Below, piece after piece: positions 1-12,300 of a DNA stretch of 64,000 bases (position 1 is its first letter; every line of letters starts with the position of its first letter). The position numbers and the translations under genes are program-made. This stretch comes from Motacilla alba alba (taxonomy: Eukaryota > Chordata > Aves > Passeriformes > Motacillidae): positions 2,617,356 to 2,681,355 of the forward strand of contig NC_052018.1 of assembly GCF_015832195.1 (NCBI RefSeq). The letters are read 5' to 3'. The notes beneath the pieces were generated by a model that saw nothing but the letters and a program-made list of their open reading frames with translations, searched no databases and had not been told where the DNA came from.

Positions 1-215
1 TACACAACAGGAATCTCCTCCAAAGTATTCCAAAACAGGTTAAAAATAAGATTTAAAAAATAGATATTAAAAATACTCCCTTGCTCCTCCATGAAGGGGA
101 AGGTGGTTTCTGGTCTCTCTGAATCACAAAATTCTCTCTCTCTCTCTCCCCTTGGACAGCTCCAAGTTCTGCTGCTCCAGGCTCTCTCCTTGCAGAGCCT
201 CCTGATGTCCACGAG
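1..215 (-). other. INTS9: INTS9 3' untranslated region (start of it)
   Basis: This stretch directly follows the stop codon. No AATAAA or ATTAAA is seen on the minus strand, so the poly(A) site probably lies beyond the left edge. An A/T-rich stretch occupies about 35-75. Confidence 0.7.
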
Positions 216-392
216 CTAAAATTTCTGCAGGAACTTGAGCACCAGGTCCCGCAGTTTGACCCTCAGGGGCTCGTCATTGTCACAGATGATGTGGGTGGAG
301 TCCTCCTCCAGCTGGATCAGGGTCTCTGCCTCCTGCAGCAGCACAATGTGGCCCTTGGCCGTGTCCTCCACCTTCACGTCGCTGAAGCCGTG
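216..392 (-). CDS. INTS9: INTS9 exon 17 (residues 601-658 and stop)
   Basis: This is the last coding segment: [19 protein letters not shown] through [10 protein letters not shown], then TAG at 216-218. It forms the C-terminal domain that in the human complex pairs with the matching domain of INTS11. Acceptor is aaatccag. Confidence 0.97.
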   Translation of the reverse strand, partial: HGFSDVKVEDTAKGHIVLLQEAETLIQLEEDSTHIICDNDEPLRVKLRDLVLKFLQKF

Positions 393-3300
393 CTGGATTT
401 GGGGTGGGAGAGGGAGAGAGAGGGAAATCAGCACAGCTCAGGAAAACTGGGACAGAGGAGAGACCAGGGCACAGGGGCGAGGGGGAATTTCATGGAATCA
501 CAGATTGGTTTGGCTGGGAAGGGCCTTGAATCTCATCCAGTTCCACCCCCTGATATGGCAGGGATACCTGCCACTGTCCCAGGTTGCTCCACGCCCTGTC
601 CAACCTGACCTTGGACACTTCCAGGGATCCAGGGGCAGCCCCAGCTTCTCTGGGAATTCTATTCCAGGGCCTCCTCACCCTCACAGGGAACAATTCCTTC
701 CCAATCTCCCATCCACCCCTGCCCTCTGGCAGTGGGAAGCCATTCCTTGTGTCCTGTCCCTCCATCCCCTGTCCCCAGTCCCTCTCCAGCTCTTCTGGAG
801 CCCCTTTAGGCACTGGAAGTCTGCAATCCTTTATCTCCTGCAGGTGAGAACAAGACTCCACAGAGAAGCAACCAAATTCGTGCAGCTTCCTCAGGAGGCT
901 CCTCACCAGTGGAGACATTTCCAGGATCTGTTCTTCACTTTCTTACGAATCTTGTGGAAATTTAAATGCTTTTTGAGACTCAGCTGCTGAATCCACAAGT
1001 TCTGTGAGACAAATCACCCACCCAAAAGCTCTGCTTCCATGGCAAACAGGAGGGGATCACTGACATGAACCCTGCATAGCAGGACACGGCTCCACAGGGA
1101 ATAATTCCCTCTATTTTGAAGTGCAGGAACACCCTGGAGCACTTTGGCAACTCACTGGCCTTTCTCCATTTCAAGCTACACTAAAATGATTTCCCTTCTC
1201 TCTGCTACCACAGCAGCACATCTGAGATGTGCAGGAACCTGCTGGAATCCCACCTGCCACCGAAGAGTCCTCACCTTCTCCAGAGTCTGCACAAACTGGT
1301 CCATGGGGATGGAGCCACTCAGCAGCGGCTTCAGAGATTTGCACTCGGGCACATCATCGCTCACCCGCTTCCTCTTCTTGCTGGCAGGAGGTTGGGGAGG
1401 TTTTGGAGGGAGCTGACGGATGAGAAGGAGAAAAAAATCCCACTCTAAAGAATGCAAGAGGTTGGGAAACAGGCAGATTCAGAGACGGAAGCTACTCAGG
1501 GGAATGAGAACGTGGCTTAGCTCCAGCCATTTATTAGGACTGGCGTTTTAAGCTCAGGTCTAAGTTTATTTGGCAGCAGGAATGAGTGAAGAAGGGAGTA
1601 AATGAACAACAGCAGCCTCAGACCAATGCCATTGCAGCACTTCAATGTTCCCAGAGCTGCTGAGGGTTTCCAGGGAACAGCCTGGGAAAGAGGGGGGCAG
1701 CCTGTCTGCTGTGCTCTGACAGAAATCCTCACCAACCTTCACGTCCCTGACATTTCCACACTGGGCTCTCTTCCCAGGTGTCCTGGGCCCAGCCAGCTCT
1801 GCTGCCCAGAGTGGGAAGGGTTGGTCAGTGAGGCCCTGCAGGCCCATGGATCTGAGAGAAAGGGGACCAGGGCAGCCACTGCTGAGCAGGTCCCTGGACA
1901 TCACCTCCTCCTGCAGAGCACTCCTGCCAGGAATTCCAGTGCCCACCTGAAGGGGGTGGCAGGAAGGGAGAGTAGAGATGTACAGCCTCCAGGGAAACTG
2001 AAGGCAGATGGTCCCTTCCCAAGCCTGATGTCCCAGGTCATCTCTCTCCTCTAACCCTTGGTCCTGAGAGGTTGACTGATGCTGTTCCTGACAGTGGAAG
2101 ACAGCAGGATGATCTGTAGCCTCTCTTCAGGAATTATCTCACTTCCCCATTCATCTCAGCCAGGCACATGGCCAAGGAAAAGAGGGCAGAGAGATTTATT
2201 TGCATCCCACTCCCTGCTCTGGGTGTAATTCCTCACCTGCACATGCCAGGGCAAAGCCTCTGCCAAGGGCTCTGCCCTGGTGGGAAGGAGCTGCAGGAGG
2301 GGTTGCTGGGGTCCTGGATGGCAGGAAAAGCCAGAGTAAGGATATTTTTTCCCCTTTCCCATTAGACTGTACCTGCAGCACGTGCTTGTTGTCCTTAGTA
2401 TGCAGCACAGCAGAAACTGTTGCCAAGGAAATACCAGGCTTGATCTCCAAGGGCACGAGGGAATCTGCAAGCTGAAGCAAAAGGAGATTTTGTTCAGTAA
2501 GTGATCAGCTCAAAATGTGCATGAACCCAGCTGTGAGATAAATTGGCAGTGTGGTATTTTTAAACATGGGCTAATGAACTGTAAACACAAAGCCACTGAT
2601 AGACTGAGAGCTCCTCGGACCTGCCCAGCCTCCTTCCAGCTCCCAAAATTATGGATTTCACACCATGAGCAGAGCAGCACGAGGTTTGCAAGAACCAGGG
2701 CTGGTCTCAAAAACCATAATAAACACAGAGAAGCCTTGCGTGAAAAGACAATTGCTTCATTAATAATTTTAGTTAGTAAAGCTCGTGGTGTAATCCAGCA
2801 TTATTATGTTTGTGATGCTGATGGACAAAGAAAAATCAAAGTGAATTTCCTTTCAGTTCCTGACTGCAGAATATCTGGAATAAGAAGTGTTTGTCCTTAA
2901 AACCCCAATGTTTTCAATCAACTCACTGTTGATTAGTTTGAAATTATTCCAACAGTGCTGCACAAAACCCTTTCCACTGCCTTTTATATAATTCTTCCCT
3001 GAAAGACATAAAATCTAGTTTAGGCTTGGAGTTTGGTTCTAACACTGCTGGCAGCGCCTGGAGTGGGCAGTGCTGCACCTGCTGAGACCAGTGGAAGTTG
3101 GCCAGTTGGGAAGCACCTCTTCCAGCCACTTTTCCAAAGGAATTCTGCAGAAAACAGTGCTCGTGGATGGAGGAAATTATTCCCTTTTTCCCTCCAAGGG
3201 AGTTCAAGGTGCCAGGATGCCCAATCCTTTTGCCACGAAAGCACTGAGAGGGTTTTTCTGTTGGCTTTGATGGTGGCGAAGCTCTTTTAATAAGTTCTGC

Positions 3301-6300
3301 AAATCTCACTTGCCACTGTTAAAGCTGCAGGAACATTTTGAGGGCATCTCCTTGGAATAAAGCAGTTGGTGTGTTGGAAAAACACAGGGTGCATTAAAAA
3401 TCCCTAAATTCTGTCTGTATTCAGCCATGGTGAACCCTAGAAATCCAAGCTTGATGGAGTAATTCAGCTCACTGTTACTCTGGGACTCTGTTCAAGATCT
3501 TTAAAGCAGGCAATTTGAATACAGCCATTATGGTTTGTTGTTGAAGGCAAAGAGAATGAAAATATAATGACAATCACTGCTTCAGATTTCTCCTGGGATC
3601 TAAAAACAGCAGCACTTGCAGCAGTGAGTTCTGCTGCCTTCCCAGTGGTTGAAGGCACTTTCCATTCCAACCACCTTCCTGAGGAGGATCGATACAAAAC
3701 GGGCTCTGATGGAGAGCAAAATGACAAATCCTGTGAAGAGAAACATCCTTAAAGAACAGGGAGTGGCTTGGAACCAAAGTTCTTTCCTGCCACTGAAATA
3801 TTCTGCTATTAACATTTCTGCAGGTTTTAAACAGGTTAATAGCAACACTTGGATTATTCACAGTCAGAAGGACAGTAGGACAGGCATTCATTTTGATTTC
3901 CTCTCCAGCTCACAGCCCTCTCCGTGTGGCAGCCAATCCTTTTATTACAGAAACTCAGTGACCCAAACCAAAAAAGGTCATTTAATCACATCCAGTAATT
4001 CACCCACCAAGGCCAGGCAGCACTGCTCCACTCCTTTCAACTGACCTCCTGCACACACAAATCACAGAACTCCTCCAAAATGCTGCATTAAAGAAACCCT
4101 TTTCACAGAGGCAGCAAGTCTTGTCTGAGCTCCAAGCTGTGGCAACTCCACTGTTTCCCCTCACAAGTGGTTTCAAACTTTAATTCTCCTGGCAGTCAGG
4201 AAGCCGTGTCTCATTTCAAGGTTGAATTTGTCCAACTTGCAGTGGCTGGCTCTTGTTGTGCCTTTGTGTGTGAGATATTGAAAAGCCCCCCCACCAAGCA
4301 GGAATAAATGAGTCTTCCTTCCAGTCATTATCCCGAGCCCAGTGTCACATGCTGGCACCAGGAAAGCCACCAAAGCAGGGACACTGAGATCTAATACCAA
4401 ATTAATCAGTACCCTGCCCATGGATGAGCACTTGGATTGCCTTAGGAGAAATTTGGGGGGGATGTGTGCAGTATTTCAGTTTTTTAGCTTGGGATGTTCT
4501 CCTCCTGTGATCAGAGCTGCCTGCCCACGCTAAACCAGAGGAAAGATATTTTTACCATTAAGTCTTTCCTGTAGGGTTGCATTTTCCTCCCCAAAAGAGG
4601 ATTTGACACACACCCTGTGAGCACAAACACTGCTGTTAGCCAAACTACACATGCTGATAAAGAACAATGTGGGTTAAGCCACTCTTAAAACTCTCCTAAA
4701 GACTTCAATGGGGACAACTCTCCCCAGGTTTAAGTTGTCCTCAGTCACCAGCCAAAAATCCTCTTGTTGGCAATGAGGGGCTGAACAACCCCTGAGGATG
4801 GGACCTGAAACTTCACAGTAAAAATCAAATGAGGCTGAATAACCAGCGAATAAAATCAGGGCAGGACCACACTTCCAGCACACACGGTCCTGGTTCTCTG
4901 GAGGATTCTCCCAGAGACAGACATGCTGGATGTACAACAGTGTTTTAACATCCCAGATCCAGTAATTTATTCTTAGATTTTTGGGACATCTCCCCAAACT
5001 CCTCCCTTTTCCCTTTTTACCTCTGGCTTGCACTGGAGAGGGTGCAGGAAGGCTGACCCAGCAGGGAGAGGCAAAGTTTGGGCTGAGTGAAGTGAGCTGG
5101 ATATAGAGAACAAGCAGGAGCCAGCAAAGTGACCAGCAGTTAAAATCCCATGAAGCTGTAGGATCTGAAATCACTGATGTGTACATTAGATTTTATCATG
5201 TGTATTTAGAAGGGGGCCCTGCTGGGTTTTTACATCATTAAATGTGTTTTCCAGATTTTCAACCTGCTTAAACGTGGGATCTCTGCATTAGAGGTGGGAT
5301 CAAACCAGGGAAGCAGATGGGAAACCCCAGACTGTGGATTCCTCTGGCAGTCCTGAGGTGGGGAAAGCACTGGTTAAAGGAAAGAGATTCCCAGGGAACT
5401 CCTGGGCTGCTGCTGCAATTCCTGAAGGGTCATTCCCAGTTTTCATTAATGACCTCAGCACAGAACAAGGAGGAGTCTTCAGAAGGTCCCACTGAAGTTT
5501 GTAGGGCACCTTTAAGAGAAAACAGGACCAGGCTATGAGAGAGGAAAAACCTCAAAGACCAAGAACTGGAGTGAGAAAACCAAAATGAAATTCAATAGCA
5601 CAAAACGAAGGCCAAGGATGGGGCTAATACTGGGAATTTCTGCTGTGGGCTGGCAGCTGCTGCAAAGGACAGAGGTGAAGGGTTCAGGTTTATTAGTCCA
5701 TCCCAGGAGAGTCACAAATGTGATCTGGCCATGAGAAAAGGGTAAATGCAAGCCCAGAAAGTATCAGGTAATTCTTTCTGAGATGAGCTATCGCTCCTAC
5801 ATTAGGCCTGGCAAGATTTCATCTGAACTACTTGTAAATTGTGGGTAATTTCAGTTCAAGTAAGAGATTCTGAAGGGTAGAATAGGGCAGGAGGAGCTGT
5901 CTTGTAAGGGAAAACTAAATATCTTGGCTTGTTTAGCCTGGCAAAAAAAGAAAGCCAAAGGGAGAATTTGATTATTCTCCATAAACACCACAGGGAAAAT
6001 ACCAACAAAAGGGAAAATGTATTTATGCCCGAACATGATGTTAGGAATAAATGTGTGCAGGCCAGCAGTGAGTATGTGTAGGCTGGAAATTAGGATGTTT
6101 CTGGCCATCAGAGACAGTGGGGGCTTGAACAGCATCTTTTGGGAACAGCAGGGGCAAAAGTCTCTGCAATTTGAAATCTTACATTTTTTGGAGGCACATT
6201 ATAAATGCTGTTGGTAACTGCAGCTGGGTTCTGGCCACGTGAGCCCTGAGGGCACTTCCATTTCTAGGTGGGAATGATGGAATACAGCTTTGGAGCTTGC

Positions 6301-9300
6301 TGGGTATGAAGCAATTCCCACCTAGATCCCAGCCCCTGAATAGGATGGAATTTGTATGGGACAAAAAATATCCCCTGCTAATTATTAGAGAAGCCCAAGG
6401 ATTTTAAGATCTGCCTGATTTCAGAGAAAGCCCTGGAGATCACACCTGCAGAGGTTTTTATTATAACTACTCCTCAGCAAAACCTGAATGGAGAACCTGC
6501 CTCATCCTTCATCTCTCCATTCCCCTACTTCTCCCACAGACCAAAGCCAGTTTCTGGGTGCAGGAAAGCATCTTTAGTAGGACAAAAATTGCTTCAAGGC
6601 TGTGCAGCAGCCTTTTCACAAGCAGGGAGGATCTGTAGAGTCAGTATTGTAAGCAGAATTTAAACCATGGTCTTTGCCATGTCACTTAAATTGGATGGTG
6701 ATGTCAGGACAGAAGGATAATTTCCTTCGCCTCTTACTTCCTTGCCTCCTCTTCTCCTTCAATTTTTAAAGCAATTTAGTTACTAATTAATTAATTCTTG
6801 AAGTACCAGGAGCTCTGATGGCCAGGCCCTTGTTACCAGGCACAGGAGGAGTCTCCAACAGATCCAGCCTTGGTGTTACAGCCCCAGCTAAACCAGGGGC
6901 CAAGAGCAGGAATTCTGCAATTGTCAGATCCTTCAGAGGGACAAAAAAATGTGGGGTCAAACACAAGGAGTGAAAGGGGAATTGAAATGTGCCCGTGGAT
7001 TCATGACCAGCAGGCACAGGGAACAAGGCACAGGCACGCTGCAGGCAGGATGGAAATTGGGGAATTTTGCTTCTGAGACCTAAAGGAACAAAGGCTTTTC
7101 CACCACAGAACAGCCCAGAAATGAAGGGCATGTGTGGAATCATTAGGGGTGATCTGAGTCAGGTCTGTTAGGCTTTCAGCCTCACATTTTGACACAATCC
7201 AAGGGTTTTAATTCAGCTGCTGAGTTAACCCCAACTTCACAGAGCTGTCACTCGCTGGGGGTCTCCCACAGCTCTCTCTGGAGCAGATTTTAAAGTCTCA
7301 TTAATTCCAGTGGATAAAGAATCATACCATGAATACCTAAAGACTTGGCTATTATCACTTGCAAAAGCCCAGATCTTGGCTTTGGGCTTCCACAGAGCCA
7401 GCATCCACTGAAGAAATAAAAGCAGCACGAGGTGCAGTCTGCAGCTTTGAGCAATGAATTAAAGCTCTTCTTTTTCATGGACATGTTCCACGTGCAGCCA
7501 CTGGACCAGGGCTCCAGATCAGCAGGAAGAACCTTGTCCCAAAACCTTTGTCCCAAAATCTTGTCCCCAAACCAGAAAGACACCAGCCAACCACCAGGGA
7601 ATAATTCTGGGTGGCATTCCAAGCACCAGAACTCACTCTAAGCACTCAGCACTAACTCTAACCACTGTTTTTTTGCCAATCCTCTGCCAAAAAAGCAGTT
7701 TAAGGAATATTTAAGGAGTGTAATGAAGGAGATTTATGGCTGTTTAATGAAGCTCTTCCCCAGAAGCTTGGGAGCAGGCAGGGAACAGTTGTTTGAGAAA
7801 CTTAAAAAAGGGTGGTGGAAAACAGAACCAGCAGCAGAAGAAATTAGGCTTGGATTTGAATGAAAAATGACAGGTAGGGGAAGCAAGGACATGAAATATC
7901 TTCAAAGTAAAGGCAGTAAAGCTTGCAGATGCAAGAGATGAGTCATTTGAAAGACATAAAAACTGCATAAATCAAAATATTCAAAATATAGTAACTATTT
8001 TATGGGTCAGAATGTCAAGTCAGGATGGGATGTTGTTGTTGAAGCTGACTGGGAAGACAGAGCTGAGTGCCTGGCTAGAAAAGTGTTATCTTACAGCCAG
8101 CCATCAAAAATGAAAGGAAAAACAAACCTAGACATTAATACAGGCAGGCAAAGGCAGGCTGGAAGCAGAAATGCAGATCTGAGCTCCACCTGACTAAATA
8201 GGACAACCTGTGGGTAAGACCATCCACAGAAAAGGTACAGCAACAAAAAAAAAAGGCCAAGGAAATGAAGGATAACACATTCCAAGCACAAAAAAAGGGA
8301 GGAGGAGGGAGGAAAACTCTCTCAGGCTGAATGGGCAGGAGAGAAGAGACACCAGAGTGAGGCGGGAGACGTTTCTAAGGAGAAAATAAAGGCTGCACTG
8401 AGCTCTGCTGATGTAAATCAGGGGGATTTATCAGCACTGGTTCTGGCCTTGTGTGAGGAGAGTTGGTAAAAGCTGGGAAAGAGCACTTTTGGTGGAATGT
8501 CAAAAGGTGAGGTCCAACTCGGAGCAAGACTCCAGGCAATTCTGCAGTGAGCTGGGAGCTGGGGCAGGGCTGAGCAGCAGAAGCAAACAGGTTGTATTTC
8601 ACTTAAACAGGTTGTATTTCATTTAAACAGGTTGTATTTCACTTACTTCTTGTGAGGCTAGAGCACATTGAACTCAGGGGGAATAGTCAGGGAAAAAGGA
8701 ACACAGAGGTCAGAGACTGGATAATGTGGGGTCACCAAAATGAGCTGAGGGTGGGAAGAAGGAGAGAATTCAAAACTCCTTAGTCCCTGAAACACAGAAG
8801 GAAATTGGAAAGGTCAGGTAAAAGTCAGGAAAAGGAGTCAAGATGAAACCTCCATAATTATAATGGCTGTTTTCCTAATTCTTCTCCACAGTACTTTCTG
8901 ATAATTTCACTTGGTGTCAGGCTGTGCCTTGTACACTGACACTCTCCTGACTGGGCTGTGTCCTGAAGAACACAAAATTGAGTATTTGAAGAGCACAGAG
9001 CCCTCAGTGAAGTGTCAGCTGCAGGCGCCAAGTGATCCGCACCATTGTTCAGCTGTAATTAAACTGGAGGCACTTTATTTGCTCAGACACTACTGTTTAA
9101 TTTTATCTGTTTGCTCCAGAAGGTGTTTTCCATTTTCCCATCTTTCTCCTGTGAGCAGACAATGCCTAACCAATTTCCAGGAAGCAGTCTTTTTTATAAT
9201 TTTTTTTTTTAAGTGAAAGGCAGATGCTGAGAAGAAATTATTTAAAGTGTAAAGGTTTGCACAATCCCTGGAAGAGCCATTCCAGCCTGATGCCTTGGGA

Positions 9301-12300
9301 CTGTTAAAAACTCTCTCCAAACAAAGGCTGCCGTGAGTGTAAATCTCATTATCATACAACAGGCCTGCCTGACCTGCCTTTGCTCCTTGGTGAATGATTG
9401 AAATATAGACAAGGTCCAGCAGTAAAAGTAAATTTCCATTAGTATGACAGGCCAGGATCTGAATCACTGCAAGTTTTGGGAAGGAAATGTCACTCTACCA
9501 CAGCATCAGCCCGCACTGAGTGGAGCCATGCTGAGCCAACCCTTTGGTTTCCAAAAGCTGGAAGAATCCAGGCAGAACTTTGAGCTGGGAAAGGGACTGG
9601 GGATGTCAGGAGGGGGCCCTGATCAGGACTTCATTGCAGCAGCCATTCTTTTATGAGACTTTCAGGTTTACTTCACACACAAACCCCCAGCCCTGCAGCA
9701 CATCTAGCAATTACTGGTTTTTCCAGGGTGGATTTCATCATTCCATTTCAGGCTAACATGGTTTTGACAAATAACAAGCCACTGCAAGGTTTCTAGGAGC
9801 TATAAAATGCCCTTTTCAATTGCCACTTGAGCCTGCACAGAACCCCAGGCAGGGCTGGTGGGAGCCCATATTAAACAAATGCCCTTTCCTCGCAGTACAG
9901 AAATTCCTATATTCTGGAACCCTAAACTACTGAAAAGGGAACATTAACTCCCACATCAGGGAGGCCCATCCATCATGTCTGAAATCTGTCTTGCACAACC
10001 CACTCAGCAGAAGGGGAAGCTGTATCCATTTTTTACCAGGATCACGTAGTTCCCTTAAAAAGAAGGAGCAAGATCCTCTTTTTGGAGGATGATTTGCATA
10101 TCTTGGAGCTGGGGAATGGCATCCTGTTAACAGTCCTGAAGCACAGCCTTGCTCTCGGGAGTCTTTTCAGGAGCATCATCACAGACCAAGCAGCTTTTGC
10201 AACGAGTTGTGAAGAGCAGTTTTGGAACCAGGGAAATCCCAGGATGGACTGGGTTGGGAGGAACCTTAAATATCACCCAGTGCCACCCCCTGCCACAGGC
10301 AGGGACACCTTCCACTATCCCAGGTTTCTCCAAACCCCATCCAGCCTGACCTTGGACACTTCCAGGAATCCAGGGGCAGCCACAGCTTCCCTGGGAATTC
10401 TATTCCAGGGCCTCCCCACCCTCACAGGGAAGAATTTGTTTCCAATATCCCATCTAACCCTGCCCTGTGGCAATGGGAGCTTTCACCCCTTGCCCTGGCA
10501 CTCCACCCCTTGTCCAAGGTCCCTCTCCTGCTTTCCTGGAGTCCCCCTTCAGGTGCTGAAAGGTCACTCCAGAGCCTTCTCAGGCTGAACAATCAGCCTG
10601 AAGAACTCCTGGATATGGACAATCACAAGATATTTCTCCTCCCTGAGCATGGACAGCTCTGAAATCAGGACTCCTGTGTGAATATAATTGGATTTTATTT
10701 GTTAGGAGAGGAGAAAAAAATATAATTGTTGTCCTTTTTCCTGATTTCTGCTGGACCTCTCCAAGCTAGAGGGCATGCAATAGAAACCAGCTTGCTTTTC
10801 CCAGGTTGGTGATGCCACATTCCCTACAGAGCATCATCTTCCCTCCCAGCAGCTTTGGGAAGTGCAGGGAGAGCTGGAATGCAGTCTCTTCAGAGGCTGA
10901 CACAAGGGACAGGCTCTCACACAAAGGCTCAGCTCCACCTCAGAGTTTAGGCGGAAACCCAAAGCTTCAGTGGGATTTGAATAATCAGAGAGCCCCTGGC
11001 TTTCTGCACTCTGAACTCAGGATTGGTTTCATGCTGGCGAATTGAAGCCAAGTTTCACCAGTCTTAGGTTTAATGGGATCCAATAAAGATGCAAATTTCC
11101 CAAACAATTAAATATACATGCCAAGATGGAGCTGCAGCCAAGCATATTTTGTAATTAAAGCCCTCTCCTTGTCTCCAAGCAGTGGGCTGGGCAGGCTCCT
11201 CACAGAAATGGTGTGAAATGGTGGCAGTGGGTGTTGTGGGCTGGCTGAGGGATTTGTTATGTGGGTCCCAGCTCTGCACTTCATATTTGGCTCAACTAAA
11301 GGATGCTTCCTCCTTCTACACTCCAATGAGAAGTCACTCAATATTCCAGTTTCTAAAGGGCAGTAATGCCTGTTTGCAAAAAGCCACTGTCACCTTTGAT
11401 CCAAGGACACATTTGTGCTGATTGAATTGTCAGAAAAGTATTTTAAGCTCATGTCTGTCAGAATATGGGTCACCCTTTGTAATATGGGTACATTTGGATT
11501 TGACTTACGGGGTTAATAAATCATTAATAGATGTTGTGGGGATAAGTACTCCACATTTTAGATGGCTACAAGCAATCCATTAACCTGCTGGGCTCCTGCA
11601 GCCTGTAGGAATTAACCATTTATGGAAATTGTTGGAATACAAATAAGCTTTTTCACCGCTTCTTTAGCATGACTGAAAACTGATCCTTAATGGGAAGGGT
11701 ATTTCTAACAGCAGGTGAATTAGGGGAAGGAGAAAGACAACTCCTGGCTACTAATTCTAGATTCTCTGGATCCTTTCCATAGTCCTGGGGCACTAATTCA
11801 AACTGCTCTGCCAAAAACTTCCAGCCACAAGACATCTTAAGGACAAATACCTTTAGTTCTGAGGCTGCATCTCCAGTCTTGAGGACAGTTCTGGGTCCTT
11901 CACGACAAGAAGGACATTGAGTGGCTGGAGCGTGTCCAGGGAAGGGAATGGAGCTGGGGAAGGGGCTGGAGCACCAGGAACAACTGAGGGAGCTGGGAAA
12001 GGGGCTCAGCTTGGAGAAAAGGAGGCTCAGGGGGAACCTTCTGGTTCTGTACAACTCCCTGACAGGAGGGCACAGCTGGGGGAAGTTGAGCTCTGCACCT
12101 AGGGAACAGAGACAGGAGGAGAGGAAACAGCCTCGAGTATCACCAGAGGAGGTTTAGGTTAGATATTGGGAACAACTCCCTCATGGAAATGGAGGCGGAA
12201 GAGTCCCCAAGCCTGGAAGTGGCACTCGAGGCCAAGTGGCGTTGGCTGACAGCTCAACTCGATGACCTTAAAGAACTTTTCCAACCACAACAACTCTGCC

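Noticed and set aside
235..990. 251-codon plus-strand frame overlapping INTS9 exon 17
   Set aside because: It is antisense to a confirmed exon and then runs through a complemented CR1 fragment. It is not a gene.
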